A DNA stretch of 64,000 bases from Amycolatopsis sp. WQ 127309 (GTDB taxonomy: Bacteria > Actinomycetota > Actinomycetes > Mycobacteriales > Pseudonocardiaceae). Made by a program: the position numbers and the translations under genes. The notes under the pieces are model-generated. The model did no database searches. It saw nothing but the letters and a program-made list of their open reading frames with translations, and was not told where the DNA came from. The first letter of the stretch is position 1; each line of letters begins with the position of its first letter. Below, piece after piece: positions 34,695 through 44,210 of the stretch. The DNA lies in assembly GCF_023023025.1 (NCBI RefSeq), contig NZ_CP095481.1, forward strand, positions 2,232,001-2,296,000, written 5' to 3'.

Positions 34695-35471
34695 TCAGCC
34701 GAAACGGCCGGAAATGTAATCTTCCGTGGCCTTCTCGTCCGGGTTGGAGAAGATCTTCTCCGTGTCGTTGAGCTCCACCAGCCGGCCCGGCTGCCCGACG
34801 CCGGCGAGGTTGAAGAACGCCGTCTGGTCGGAAACCCGGGCTGCCTGCTGCATGTTGTGCGTGACGATGACGATCGTGTAGTCCTTCTTCAGCTCACCGA
34901 TCAGGTCCTCGATCGCCAGGGTCGAGATCGGGTCCAGGGCCGAGCACGGCTCGTCCATCAGGAGCACGTCCGGCTGCACCGCGATCGCGCGGGCGATGCA
35001 CAGACGCTGCTGCTGCCCGCCCGACAGGCCGCCGCCCGGTTTGTTGAGGCGGTCCTTGACCTCGTTCCAGAGGTTGGCGCCGCGCAGGGCGCGCTCGCCG
35101 ATCTCGTCGAGCGTCTTGCGGTTCTTGGTGCCGCCCAGCTTCAGCCCGGCGACGACGTTGTCCCGGATGGACATCGTCGGGAACGGGTTGGGGCGCTGGA
35201 ACACCATGCCGATCGTGCGGCGCACCTGGACCGGGTCGACGGCCGACGCGTAGATGTTCTCGCCGTCCAGCAGGACGTCGCCCTCGACGCGGGCGCCGGG
35301 GATGACCTCGTGCATGCGGTTCAGCGTGCGCAGCACCGTCGACTTGCCACAGCCCGACGGGCCGATGAACGCGGTGACGTTACGCGGCGGCACGGAGAGG
35401 GAGACACCGTCGACGGCGTGGAACTTGCCGTAGTAGATGTCCACGTCCTTGACGTCGATTCGCTTTGCCAT
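34695..35471 (-). CDS. pstB: phosphate ABC transporter ATP-binding protein PstB
   Basis: A 258-residue importer ATPase. It has Walker [10 protein letters not shown] (about 36-44), [12 protein letters not shown] and [17 protein letters not shown], all PstB-specific, and Walker [15 protein letters not shown]. It energises high-affinity phosphate uptake as a homodimer on PstC-PstA. It is the last gene of pstSCAB, 9 nt after pstA. It is syntenic with phoT (Rv0820). Confidence 0.95.
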   Translation of the reverse strand: MAKRIDVKDVDIYYGKFHAVDGVSLSVPPRNVTAFIGPSGCGKSTVLRTLNRMHEVIPGARVEGDVLLDGENIYASAVDPVQVRRTIGMVFQRPNPFPTMSIRDNVVAGLKLGGTKNRKTLDEIGERALRGANLWNEVKDRLNKPGGGLSGGQQQRLCIARAIAVQPDVLLMDEPCSALDPISTLAIEDLIGELKKDYTIVIVTHNMQQAARVSDQTAFFNLAGVGQPGRLVELNDTEKIFSNPDEKATEDYISGRFG

Positions 35472-35480
35472 GGCTACAGC

Positions 35481-36395
35481 TCACTTCTTCTTCGGGGCGA
35501 CAAGGCGCGCGAACACGGTGGCGAGGAGGTTGATGATCGCGATGATGAGCACCAGCGTCAGCGCCGCGCCCCAGATCCGGTCGAAGCCGACCGAGCCGGG
35601 GTCCATCGAGTTGGTGACGCGCTCGTTGTTCATCAGCAGCGGGAGCGCCGCCTGCTCGCCGCTGAAGATGTCCCAGTTCGTGTAGGCCGAGTAGCCGACG
35701 AGGACCAGCAGCGGCGCGGTCTCGCCCATCACGCGGGCGAGCGCCATCATGATGCCGCCGATGATGCCGGACAACGCCGTCGGCAGCACGATCTTCACGA
35801 TCGTCTTCCACTTCGGCACGCCCAGCGCGTAGGAGGCCTCGCGCAGGTCGTCCGGGACGATCCGCAGCATCTCCTCCGACGAGCGGACGACGACCGGGAT
35901 CATCAGCAGCACCAGGGCCAGCGACACGGCGAAACCGCTGCGCGGCAAGCCGAACGTGGTGATCCAGAGCGCGTAGATGAACAGCGCGGCGACGATCGAG
36001 GGGACACCGGAGAGGATGTCGACCATGAAGGTGGTGGCCTTCATGAGCTTTCCGCGGCCGTACTCGACGAGGTAGATCGCGACGAGCATGCCGATCGGCA
36101 CCGCGATGATCGCGCAGACCAGGCCCTGCAGCAGGCTGCCGATGATGGCGTGCAGCACGCCGCCGCCGACCTCGTCGGACAGGTAGTTGCCCAGGTCCTG
36201 CGACCACCAGTTGCTGTACGGGATGCGCTTGATGCCGTTCGCGACGACCGTGTACAGCACCCACACCAGCGGGACGACGGCGATCAGGAACGACAGCCAG
36301 ACCAGCGTGGTCGCCAGCCCGTTCTTGACCTTGCGGGCCAGGCTGACCTGCTGGAACGCGGGAGTCGTGGCGGGGGCTTCGAGCGTGGTGGTCAT
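35481..36395 (-). CDS. pstA: phosphate ABC transporter permease PstA
   Basis: A 304-residue permease with six membrane helices. It begins MTTTLEAPATTPAFQQVS and contains the PstA loop SGVPSIVAALFIYALWITTFG and EAA motif LREASYALGVPKWKT. It forms the phosphate channel with PstC. ATG 36395 is two nt from the pstC stop. The frame is open further upstream inside pstC but this start matches the family. Confidence 0.95.
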   Translation of the reverse strand: MTTTLEAPATTPAFQQVSLARKVKNGLATTLVWLSFLIAVVPLVWVLYTVVANGIKRIPYSNWWSQDLGNYLSDEVGGGVLHAIIGSLLQGLVCAIIAVPIGMLVAIYLVEYGRGKLMKATTFMVDILSGVPSIVAALFIYALWITTFGLPRSGFAVSLALVLLMIPVVVRSSEEMLRIVPDDLREASYALGVPKWKTIVKIVLPTALSGIIGGIMMALARVMGETAPLLVLVGYSAYTNWDIFSGEQAALPLLMNNERVTNSMDPGSVGFDRIWGAALTLVLIIAIINLLATVFARLVAPKKK

Positions 36396-36397
36396 GC

Positions 36398-37465
36398 TCA
36401 CTCTCCCTTCTTGCCGATGACGGACCGCGCCGCGAAGTTGACGAGGAACGTGAGCACGAACAGCACCAGGCCGGCCGCGATGTACGCGCCCGCCGAGATC
36501 TCGTTGTTGAACTCGCTGTAGTTGGCGGCGATCTTCGAGGCGAACGTCGAACCGCCGTCGAAGAGGCTCCAGTCGAAGTTCCGGCCCTGCGGGATGAGCA
36601 GGATGACGGCCAGCGCGATCGTCTCGCCGAGCGCGCGGCCGAGACCGAGCATCGACGCGCCGATGTAGCCGGCCTTGCCGAACGGCAGCACGGTGGTGCG
36701 GATGACTTCCCAGCGCGTGGCGCCGAGCGCCAGCGCGCCTTCGAGGTGCGGGGTCGGCGTGCGCTCGAACACCTCGCGCGAGAGCGAGGTGATGATCGGC
36801 AGGATCATCACGGCCAGCACGATGCCGGCGGTGAAGATCGTGCCGCGCACGCTCGGCGCGACGTTGCCGGGCGCCAGCAGCGGGAACCACGAGAAGGTGT
36901 CGTTGATCCACTGCGAGAACGGCTCGATCGCCGGCGCGAAGACCAGGATGCCCCAGAGGCCGAAGATGATCGACGGCACCGCGGCGAGCAGGTCGATGAC
37001 GTAGGCGAACGGCCGCGCGAGCCGCTTCGGCGCGTAGTGGGTCAGGAACAGCGCGATGCCCAGCGACACCGGCATCGCGATGATCAGCGCCACCAGCGAC
37101 GTCGCCACCGTGACCTCGAGGAGGTCGAGGATGCCGAACGACATGTTCGCGGGGTCGTTGGTCGACCAGCCGTGGTTGGTCAGGAAGCTGGCCTTGTTGG
37201 CCTGCAGCGCGGGGATCGCCTGGATGAGCAGGAAGAGCCCGATCAGGCCGATCAGGGCGACGACGAAGATCCCGGCCCCGGTGGTCAGGTTCTGGAAGAT
37301 GCGGTCACCGGGCCGCACCTTCTTCCGCTTCTCGCTCGCGGGCGGCTCGGGCACCGCCGTCGAGGTGGGTTGCTCCGAAATCGGATCCTCCGGGGGCGTG
37401 GTGGCGGACGACGAACGCCCACCGGGGTCGCCGGTGGGCGTTCGCGTCGAGGATGACTCGCTCAT
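36398..37465 (-). CDS. pstC: phosphate ABC transporter permease PstC
   Basis: A 355-residue permease. A Ser/Pro/Thr-rich cytoplasmic tail (1-50) precedes six membrane helices, AAVPSIIFGLWGILVF and the EAA loop ALALGATRWEVIRTTVLPF. It pairs with PstA. The start ATG lies 52 nt after the pstS stop. The long N-terminal tail is common in actinobacteria. Confidence 0.95.
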   Translation of the reverse strand: MSESSSTRTPTGDPGGRSSSATTPPEDPISEQPTSTAVPEPPASEKRKKVRPGDRIFQNLTTGAGIFVVALIGLIGLFLLIQAIPALQANKASFLTNHGWSTNDPANMSFGILDLLEVTVATSLVALIIAMPVSLGIALFLTHYAPKRLARPFAYVIDLLAAVPSIIFGLWGILVFAPAIEPFSQWINDTFSWFPLLAPGNVAPSVRGTIFTAGIVLAVMILPIITSLSREVFERTPTPHLEGALALGATRWEVIRTTVLPFGKAGYIGASMLGLGRALGETIALAVILLIPQGRNFDWSLFDGGSTFASKIAANYSEFNNEISAGAYIAAGLVLFVLTFLVNFAARSVIGKKGE

Positions 37466-37517
37466 CAGCTACTTCTGACCAGCCTCTATCAACTCGGGTA
37501 CCAGTCGCAACGCGGGG

Positions 37518-38648
37518 TCAGGAGATCGCCTGGACCGCGGCCAGGACCTTGGTCTGCAGCGACTGCGGGATCGGCACGTAGCCCTTGGCGGACAGCGGCT
37601 GCTGACCGTCGGTGGCGGCCACCGTCAGGAACGCCTTGACGGCCTTCGAGACATCGGCGTTCGCGTACTTCGAGCAGACGATCTCGTAGGTCGTCAGCAG
37701 CAGCGGGTAGGCACCCGGGGTGTTGCTGGCGTAGATGCCGTTGAGGTCGAGCGCGAGGTCGTTCGTGCCGTCCTTGAGGAACTTGGCCGAGTCGAGCGAC
37801 TTCGCCACGTTCTCCGAGTTCAGCTCGACGCCGCCGGAGCCGCTGTCGATCAGGGCCGGCGTGAGGCCGTCCTTGGCGAACGCGCCCTCGACGTAGGTGA
37901 TGGCGCCGTCGGCGGCCTTCACCGCGGTCGCGACACCGTTGGAGCCCTGCGCACCGTTGCCGACGCCACCGTTGAACTTCTTGCCGGCACCCTTGGTCCA
38001 GTCGGCCTTCGCCGCCGCGCCCAGGTACTTCTGGAAGTTGTCGGTGGTGCCCGACTCGTCGGCGCGGGAGACGACCTGGATGGCCTTGTCCGGCAGGTTC
38101 GCGCTCTCGTTGCCCTTGACCGCCTTGATGGCCGGGTCGTTCCACTTGGTGACGCCGCCGCTGAAGATCTTGGCGATGACCGAGGGGGTCAGCGTCAGCT
38201 TGTCCACACCGGACAGCTTGTAGGCGACGGCCACCGGGCCGACGACCATCGGGATGTTCCAGGCGGGGCTCGCGCAGCGCTTGGTGGCCGCGTCGAGGTC
38301 CGCGCCGGTGGCCGGCGAGTCCGAGCCGCCGAAGTCGATCTGGTTGGCGTTGAACTGCTTGACGCCGGCGCCCGAGCCACTGGGGTTGTAGTTGACCTGC
38401 TGGCCCGAGCACTTCTTGCTGTACTGCTGCGTGAAGATGTCGATCGCGTTCTTCTGGGCCGACGAGCCTTCGGCGGACAGCGGGCTCTTGCCGCCGCACG
38501 CCACGTCGGCCGTGCCGGTGGCGGCCGGAGCCGCAGCCGAGTTCGAGCTGCTGCTGTTCGTCGCCGCCGGGTCGGAACCACAGGCGGCGAGCACGAGCGC
38601 GGCGCTCGCCACGATGCCGACCGCGCTCAGGGGCCGCATGATCTTCAC
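37518..38648 (-). CDS. pstS: phosphate-binding lipoprotein PstS
   Basis: A 376-residue lipoprotein. It has a signal peptide with lipobox LAAC (cysteine about residue 22), then a Ser/Ala linker and a class-II periplasmic binding fold with NPSGSGAGVKQF and VVSRADESGTT phosphate-ligating loops. It captures phosphate for PstCAB outside the membrane. GTG 38648 has GGAGG at the correct spacing and is preferred to ATG 38639. The PHO box at 38746 directs PhoP-activated transcription of the whole operon. Confidence 0.95.
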   Translation of the reverse strand: MKIMRPLSAVGIVASAALVLAACGSDPAATNSSSSNSAAAPAATGTADVACGGKSPLSAEGSSAQKNAIDIFTQQYSKKCSGQQVNYNPSGSGAGVKQFNANQIDFGGSDSPATGADLDAATKRCASPAWNIPMVVGPVAVAYKLSGVDKLTLTPSVIAKIFSGGVTKWNDPAIKAVKGNESANLPDKAIQVVSRADESGTTDNFQKYLGAAAKADWTKGAGKKFNGGVGNGAQGSNGVATAVKAADGAITYVEGAFAKDGLTPALIDSGSGGVELNSENVAKSLDSAKFLKDGTNDLALDLNGIYASNTPGAYPLLLTTYEIVCSKYANADVSKAVKAFLTVAATDGQQPLSAKGYVPIPQSLQTKVLAAVQAIS

Positions 38649-38745
38649 TGCATTTCCTCCATCAGGAGCATCACGGGTTCGGCAGCGGCGTGTTTCGCCG
38701 CGCCGGATCCGGACATTAGGCAGCCCTGGTGGACGGTCAGCCGTG

Positions 38746-38767
38746 AACAAATGAACGCAAAGTGAAC
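38746..38767 (-). promoter_or_regulatory. PHO box upstream of pstS
   Basis: On the minus strand GTTCACTTTGC (38767-38757) is followed directly by GTTCATTTGTT (38756-38746), the two 11-nt direct repeats that PhoP recognises. They lie about 100 nt upstream of the pstS start. This is the strongest regulatory site I can read in the window. Confidence 0.85.
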
Positions 38768-38875
38768 AAGGCCCCGGATGTGAGCAGTGCGACTACTCCG
38801 AAAGGATGCCGTGTCCTGGCCGTGACCTGGGGGTTTGCCGACAGTGACGGACCGCTTGCACGGCGTCCAACGTGG

Positions 38876-39781
38876 TCACCGACCGTACTGGACGTCGGTC
38901 TCGTGACGCGTGAACCCGAGCTTGGTGTAGACCGCCAGCGCCGGGGCGTTGTCGCCCTCGACGTACAGGATCACCTGCCGCATCCCCTGCTCCGCCAGGT
39001 ACCGCAGCCCGGCCAGCGTCAGCGCCCGGCCGAGGCCGCCGCCCTGGGCGGCCGGGTCGACGCCGACGACGTACACCTCGCCGACGCGCTCGCCGCCGAA
39101 CCGGCCCGGCGTGGCCTCGTGCACCTTCGTCCAGTGGAAGCCGATCACCGCACCGTTCTCCTCGGCGAGGAAGAAGCCGGCGGGGGCGAACCACGACCGC
39201 CGCTCGTCGGCGCGGATGTCGTCCGCGGTCATCGCGCCCTGCTCGGGGTGCCAGTCGAAGGCGCGCGCGTTGACCTGGACGACGGCGTCCTCGTCCTGCT
39301 CCGGCACGAAGGTGCGCAGCGAGACTCCGTCGCGCAACACCGGCTCCGGCCAGTCCGCGCCGTCGACGGTGGTGTGCAGGATCAGCAGTTCGCGCTTGCG
39401 CTCCAGCCCGGTCCGCAGCGCGAGCTGCCGGGCCGCGGGGTGGTCGCCGTGGGCCCAGACGCGGAACCCGACGGCGGCGCGCTCGTCGAGCGCCTGGAGC
39501 AGCTTCGCGCCGTACCCGCGGTTGCGGTGGGCGGGGTGCACGAGCAGCTCGGCGACCTGGTGGCCGAAGGAGTCACCCGTGGTGTCGAGGTGCGCGTAGC
39601 CGACGACGTCGCCTTCGACGCAGGCGACGAGGTGCTCACCGCCGTCGAACTCGCCCGGCAGCGCGCCGTCGGGTTCGACCTCGGGCCGCCCGTCCGCCTC
39701 GCGCACGGCCAGCAGCAGCTGCCGCACGTGCGCGAGCTGCTGCTCGTCCAGCTCCTGAAGCCATTCCCCGTCTCCGCTCAC
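38876..39781 (-). CDS. mshD: mycothiol synthase MshD
   Basis: A 301-residue tandem GNAT acetyltransferase that adds acetyl from acetyl-CoA to Cys-GlcN-Ins in the final step of mycothiol synthesis. It has an N-terminal GNAT with HRNRGYGAKLLQAL and a C-terminal GNAT with PAAQGGGLGRALTL. GTG 39781 matches the family N-terminus (SGDGEWLQELDEQ). It lies next to glnR as in M. tuberculosis (Rv0819/Rv0818). It and the arfB/purM end of the window are typical actinobacterial housekeeping. Confidence 0.93.
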   Translation of the reverse strand: MSGDGEWLQELDEQQLAHVRQLLLAVREADGRPEVEPDGALPGEFDGGEHLVACVEGDVVGYAHLDTTGDSFGHQVAELLVHPAHRNRGYGAKLLQALDERAAVGFRVWAHGDHPAARQLALRTGLERKRELLILHTTVDGADWPEPVLRDGVSLRTFVPEQDEDAVVQVNARAFDWHPEQGAMTADDIRADERRSWFAPAGFFLAEENGAVIGFHWTKVHEATPGRFGGERVGEVYVVGVDPAAQGGGLGRALTLAGLRYLAEQGMRQVILYVEGDNAPALAVYTKLGFTRHETDVQYGR

Positions 39782-39849
39782 CCCTGGACCGTACCCGGGA
39801 CCGGAGCAACGCGAAGGTCGTGCGGGACGTCCTGGAGAGCGTGGGGGAC

Positions 39850-40707
<858 letters not shown>

Positions 40708-40779
40708 TCACACCTGGAGAAACCCCCGGTGCGCCCGACGAACCCCGAGCAACCCCGACGAAACAGGAGTACGGACGCG

Positions 40780-41679
40780 ATGGTGAGCAGGCCCGTGACC
40801 CGGGACGACCGACCCGCACCGAGGCCGGACGCGCGACGCCGCGGCCGCCGGGGCCGTCGCTGGGTGATCGCCCTGGTCGTGCTGGTGCTGCTGCTGGTCG
40901 GCGCCGACTTCGGGGCCGCCGCGTTCGCCGAGCACACGATCTCGCAGAAGGCGCGCGAACAGCTGCAGCTGACCGACGACCCGTCGGTCACCATCCACGG
41001 CTTCCCGTTCCTCACGCAGGCCCTGGGCGGTGACTACAGTCACATCAGCGTGTCGGCCGCCGGCGTGCCGGTCGGCGACAAGCTCCAGGACGTCGCGCTG
41101 AACGCCGAGCTCGAGGACGTCACCGCGCCGCTGTCGGACCTCACGAACGGCAACACCAAGGCCATCACCATCGGCAAACTGACCGGGGCGGTCACCATCA
41201 AGGCCGCCGACCTGGCCCGCATCTCGCCGCTGGACAAGATCAAGGACCTGCGGATCGAGCCCGCGACCACGGACTACGTCCAGAACGGCGACTCCGGGCA
41301 GGCCGAGCCGACGCCGACGACCACCACGACCGCCGCCGACGGCCAGCCGGTCGACGAGTCGAGCACCGGCGTCCGCATTTCGGGACACCTTCAGTTCGCG
41401 GGCAAGGATCTGGAAATCTTCTGCTTCGCGATGATCGAGGCGGACGCGAAGGCGGGAACGATCACCTTCGCGCCGAAGCGGCTGCAGTTCGGGAATGACC
41501 AGGAGACGACGGTCGTTCCCCAGGCGGTGCAGAAGGCGCTGCTGCCGAACTTCAACGCGTCGATCGCGACGAAGGACCTGCCGCTGTCGGTGACGCCGAC
41601 CGGCGTGCGGGTGCAGAGCGGATCGGTGACGATCAAGGGCGAGGCGTCGAACGTGTCCTTCGCGGACCTGAGCAAGTAG
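40780..41679 (+). CDS. lmeA: LmeA family phospholipid-binding protein (DUF2993)
   Basis: A 299-residue envelope protein. A basic N-terminus (RRRGRRGRR) and one membrane helix (about 28-48) are followed by a beta-rich TULIP-like DUF2993 domain (SVTIHGFPFLTQALGGDY). A Thr-rich linker (about residues 185-205) divides it. In mycobacteria LmeA (Rv0817c) binds lipids and aids lipomannan elongation. Start ATG 40780 follows CAGGAG. It precedes the thioredoxin gene by 9 nt, as in M. tuberculosis. Confidence 0.85.
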   Translation: MVSRPVTRDDRPAPRPDARRRGRRGRRWVIALVVLVLLLVGADFGAAAFAEHTISQKAREQLQLTDDPSVTIHGFPFLTQALGGDYSHISVSAAGVPVGDKLQDVALNAELEDVTAPLSDLTNGNTKAITIGKLTGAVTIKAADLARISPLDKIKDLRIEPATTDYVQNGDSGQAEPTPTTTTTAADGQPVDESSTGVRISGHLQFAGKDLEIFCFAMIEADAKAGTITFAPKRLQFGNDQETTVVPQAVQKALLPNFNASIATKDLPLSVTPTGVRVQSGSVTIKGEASNVSFADLSK

Positions 41680-41688
41680 GAGTGACCG

Positions 41689-42123
41689 GTGACGGGGCTG
41701 TGGGTGCTCGTGGCGGTGCTGGTGGCCGGGACGGCCGCCGGGCTGCTGCTGCGGGCCCGCAACGGCCGGGTGCGGGAGGCGCGGGACGCCGATCCCGTGC
41801 GTGAGCTGCCCGGCCCCGTCGCCGCCGTCCTCGACCCGGCGTCCGCCGTGACGCTGGTCCAGATCTCCACCACCTTCTGCGCGCCCTGCCGGCACGCGAA
41901 GGCCGTCCTCGCGCCGCTGGCCGAGCGCACCGACGGCCTGCACCACGTCGAACTCGACGTCACCAACCAGCCGGAGGTCGCGCAGGCCCTGGCCGTGCTG
42001 CGGACGCCGACCACGATCGCGCTGACCCCGGACGGCCGGGAGCTGCTGCGCGTCGGCGGCGTCCCGAAGGGCCCCGACCTCCTGGACGCACTCCGCCCGC
42101 ACCTCACCACGCACACCCCCTGA
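41689..42123 (+). CDS. membrane-anchored thioredoxin-like protein
   Basis: A 144-residue protein. One N-terminal membrane helix (about 2-20) is followed by a thioredoxin fold with the redox CAPC (C64-C67) and a cis-proline in LRTPTTIAL. The domain probably faces the outside and reduces or isomerises disulfides, perhaps donating electrons to sulfur-metabolising partners. It corresponds positionally to Rv0816c (thiX). GTG 41689 follows the lmeA stop by 9 nt. Confidence 0.88.
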   Translation: MTGLWVLVAVLVAGTAAGLLLRARNGRVREARDADPVRELPGPVAAVLDPASAVTLVQISTTFCAPCRHAKAVLAPLAERTDGLHHVELDVTNQPEVAQALAVLRTPTTIALTPDGRELLRVGGVPKGPDLLDALRPHLTTHTP

Positions 42124-42265
42124 ACCCCACCTTTGTTTGCACTCGCACATTCACTTTCCCTAGGAAAGATGCGTCCAGGGGGTCGCGCGGTCCCAACAGG
42201 CGGGAATCGTCCCAAGGTATGAACGTGGTTCCCACTCTGAGGGAGCACTGGGTACCCTCGCACCC

Positions 42266-42361
42266 GTGACCAGGCTGACCACCTTCTTGACGCAGCGACG
42301 CGCGGTAGACCTCTGCCGCGTCCGCAGCAGCCTGTGTCGCCTTCAGCCAGACCAGCGCTGA
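42266..42361 (+). CDS. leaderless cysteine-containing leader peptide (attenuator of DUF4395-cysA-sseC)
   Basis: A 31-codon ORF beginning with GTG. It contains QRRAVDLCRVRSSLCR, with a Cys-Arg pair at codons 17 and 24. TACCCT (42253-42258) ends 7 nt before the GTG, so the transcript should be leaderless. Short leaderless ORFs rich in Cys codons act as cysteine-sensing attenuators of sulfur operons in mycobacteria, and the same layout is present here upstream of DUF4395, cysA and sseC. When cysteine is scarce, ribosome stalling at the Cys codons would favour downstream expression. No experimental data exist for this organism. Confidence 0.75.
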   Translation: MTRLTTFLTQRRAVDLCRVRSSLCRLQPDQR

Positions 42362-42452
42362 ACGACGTCTTCACCGCCTCGGTCCCCAGCCAGCCTGAAA
42401 ACGCTGACGCGTGCCGTTCGCACGCATCCCCTCTGCTCCAGCTGGAGGAACC

Positions 42453-42887
42453 ATGTCCGCCGGACCGGCCGTCGACCCGCGTGGCCCGCGGTTCGCCGCC
42501 ATCCTGACGACGATCGTGCTCGCGGTCGTCCTGGTCACCCAGTGGTGGCCGTTGCTGGCGATCCAGACCGTCGTCTTCGCGATCGGCGCGTTCGTCGGGC
42601 TCAAGCCCGCGCCGTACTCGATCGCCTACCGCTACCTGGTGGCCCCGCGCCTCGGCCCGACGACCGAGCGGGAGGACGCGGCGCCGCTGCGGTTCGCCCA
42701 GGCCGTCGGGTTCGTGTTCGCGCTCGTCGGCACCATCGGCTTCGCCGTCGGGATTACGCCCCTCGGCATCGTCGCGACGGCCTTCGCGCTCTTCGCGGCC
42801 TTCCTCAACGCGGCCTTCAACTTCTGCTTGGGCTGCGAAATGTTCTTGCTCCTCAAACGCTTCAGTCCCGCCCGCGCGTCGTCCTGA
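42453..42887 (+). CDS. DUF4395 membrane protein
   Basis: A 144-residue protein with about four hydrophobic helices. It contains DPRGPRFAAILTTIVLA and the C-terminal FNFCLGCEMF with two conserved cysteines, the DUF4395 signature. Cys-pair membrane proteins of this family often sit with rhodaneses and may handle sulfur or redox equivalents, which is inference. GGAGG precedes ATG 42453. It is the first gene of the operon after the leader peptide. Confidence 0.85.
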   Translation: MSAGPAVDPRGPRFAAILTTIVLAVVLVTQWWPLLAIQTVVFAIGAFVGLKPAPYSIAYRYLVAPRLGPTTEREDAAPLRFAQAVGFVFALVGTIGFAVGITPLGIVATAFALFAAFLNAAFNFCLGCEMFLLLKRFSPARASS

Positions 42888-42917
42888 AGATCCAACCCAG
42901 AAAGAGAGTTCATCTCC

Positions 42918-43754
42918 ATGAGCCGTGAAGACGTCCTGGTCACCACCCAGTGGGCCGAGGAGAACCTGGACACCCCCGGCGTCGTGTTCGCCGAGGTCGA
43001 CGAGGACACCACCGCCTACGACGGCGGCCACATCCGGGGCGCGGTGAAGTTCGACTGGCGCAAGGACCTGCAGGACGGGGTGCGCCGCGACTTCGTCTCC
43101 AAGGAGGGCTTCGAGAAGCTCCTGTCGGAGAAGGGCATCTCGAACGACGACCGCGTGATCCTCTACGGCGGCAACAACAACTGGTTCGCCGCCTACGCGT
43201 ACTGGTACTTCAAGCTCTACGGCCACGAGAACGTCCAGCTGCTCGACGGCGGCCGCAAGAAGTGGGAGCTCGACGGCCGGGAGCTGAACTCCGACGACGT
43301 CAAGCGCGACACCACCGACTACAAGGCCAAGGACCAGGACCTGTCCCTGCGCGCGTTCCGCGACGAGGTCGTCCAGTCCATCGGCGCGAAGAACTTCGTC
43401 GACGTCCGGTCGCCGGACGAGTTCTCCGGCAAGCTGCTCGCCCCGGCGCACCTGCCGCAGGAGCAGTCCCAGGTCCCCGGCCACATCCCGGGCGCGCTGA
43501 ACGTGCCGTGGGCGAAGGTCGCCAACGAGGACGGCACCTTCAAGTCCGAGGGCGAGATCGACGAGCTCTACAAGGAGCAGGGCATCGACGCCGGCAAGGG
43601 CACCATCGCCTACTGCCGCATCGGTGAGCGCTCGTCCATCGCGTGGTTCGCGCTGCACGAGCTGCTCGGCCACCAGGACGTGAAGAACTACGACGGTTCG
43701 TGGACGGAATACGGCTCGCTGGTCGGCGTGCCGGTCGAGTTGGGAGCCAAGTGA
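42918..43754 (+). CDS. cysA: thiosulfate sulfurtransferase (rhodanese) CysA
   Basis: A 278-residue tandem rhodanese. The inactive N-terminal domain has AYDGGHIRGAVKFDW. The C-terminal domain has VDVRSPDEF and the active-site loop YCRIGERSS with nucleophile C233. It moves sulfane sulfur from thiosulfate to a thiophilic acceptor, feeding cofactor thiolation. It is followed by sseC with a 1-nt overlap, matching cysA2-sseC2 in M. tuberculosis. ATG 42918 follows AAGAGAG. Confidence 0.93.
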   Translation: MSREDVLVTTQWAEENLDTPGVVFAEVDEDTTAYDGGHIRGAVKFDWRKDLQDGVRRDFVSKEGFEKLLSEKGISNDDRVILYGGNNNWFAAYAYWYFKLYGHENVQLLDGGRKKWELDGRELNSDDVKRDTTDYKAKDQDLSLRAFRDEVVQSIGAKNFVDVRSPDEFSGKLLAPAHLPQEQSQVPGHIPGALNVPWAKVANEDGTFKSEGEIDELYKEQGIDAGKGTIAYCRIGERSSIAWFALHELLGHQDVKNYDGSWTEYGSLVGVPVELGAK

Positions 43755-44065
43755 TGGCGGTCGACGACAGCTGCGGCGCACCGGTCCAGGAGGCCACGCC
43801 GGCGGACTACGACACCAAGGGCCAGGTCGTCCTGGCCGGCAAGGTGACCGGCGCGGACGGGCCGGTCGGCGGCGCGTTCGTCCGGCTGCTGGACGGCGGC
43901 GGCGACTTCACGGGCGAGGTCGTCTCCTCGGCCGACGGTGACTTCCGCTTCTACGCGGCGCCGGGCGAGTGGACCGTGCGCGCGCTGCACCGCAGCGGCA
44001 ACGGCGAAGCGTCCGTCACCGCTTCCGGGCCCGGCCTGCACCAGCTGGCCATCTCGGTCGCCTGA
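43754..44065 (+). CDS. sseC: DUF1416 (SseC) protein
   Basis: A 103-residue protein with an N-terminal Cys (CGAPVQEATPADYDTKGQ) and a carboxypeptidase-regulatory-like beta sandwich (VLAGKVTGADGPVGGAFVRLLD). It always accompanies CysA-type rhodaneses and may accept or present sulfur. The name is from the M. tuberculosis homologue. TGATG overlap with cysA indicates coupling. A perfect 23-bp hairpin follows. Confidence 0.9.
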   Translation: MAVDDSCGAPVQEATPADYDTKGQVVLAGKVTGADGPVGGAFVRLLDGGGDFTGEVVSSADGDFRFYAAPGEWTVRALHRSGNGEASVTASGPGLHQLAISVA

Positions 44066-44076
44066 GTTCTGCTCTG

Positions 44077-44127
44077 CCGTGAGGGGCACCTTCAGGGACT
44101 TCATGTCCCTGAAGGTGCCCCTCACGG
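44077..44127 (+). terminator. 23-bp perfect hairpin after sseC (Amycolatopsis-type repeat)
   Basis: Arms 44077-44099 and 44105-44127 pair without mismatch around a 5-nt TTCAT loop. It terminates the sulfur operon. The right flank TCACGGCTTTCGG (44122-44134) recurs exactly at 47890-47902, showing membership of a dispersed hairpin family. Confidence 0.8.
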
Positions 44128-44210
44128 CTTTCGGCGGCAGCGGCGGTTTCCCCGACGGACAGCATGAGACGAGTTGACCTCGACCCGGGTTGAGATCGCA
44201 ACCTGTTCAG

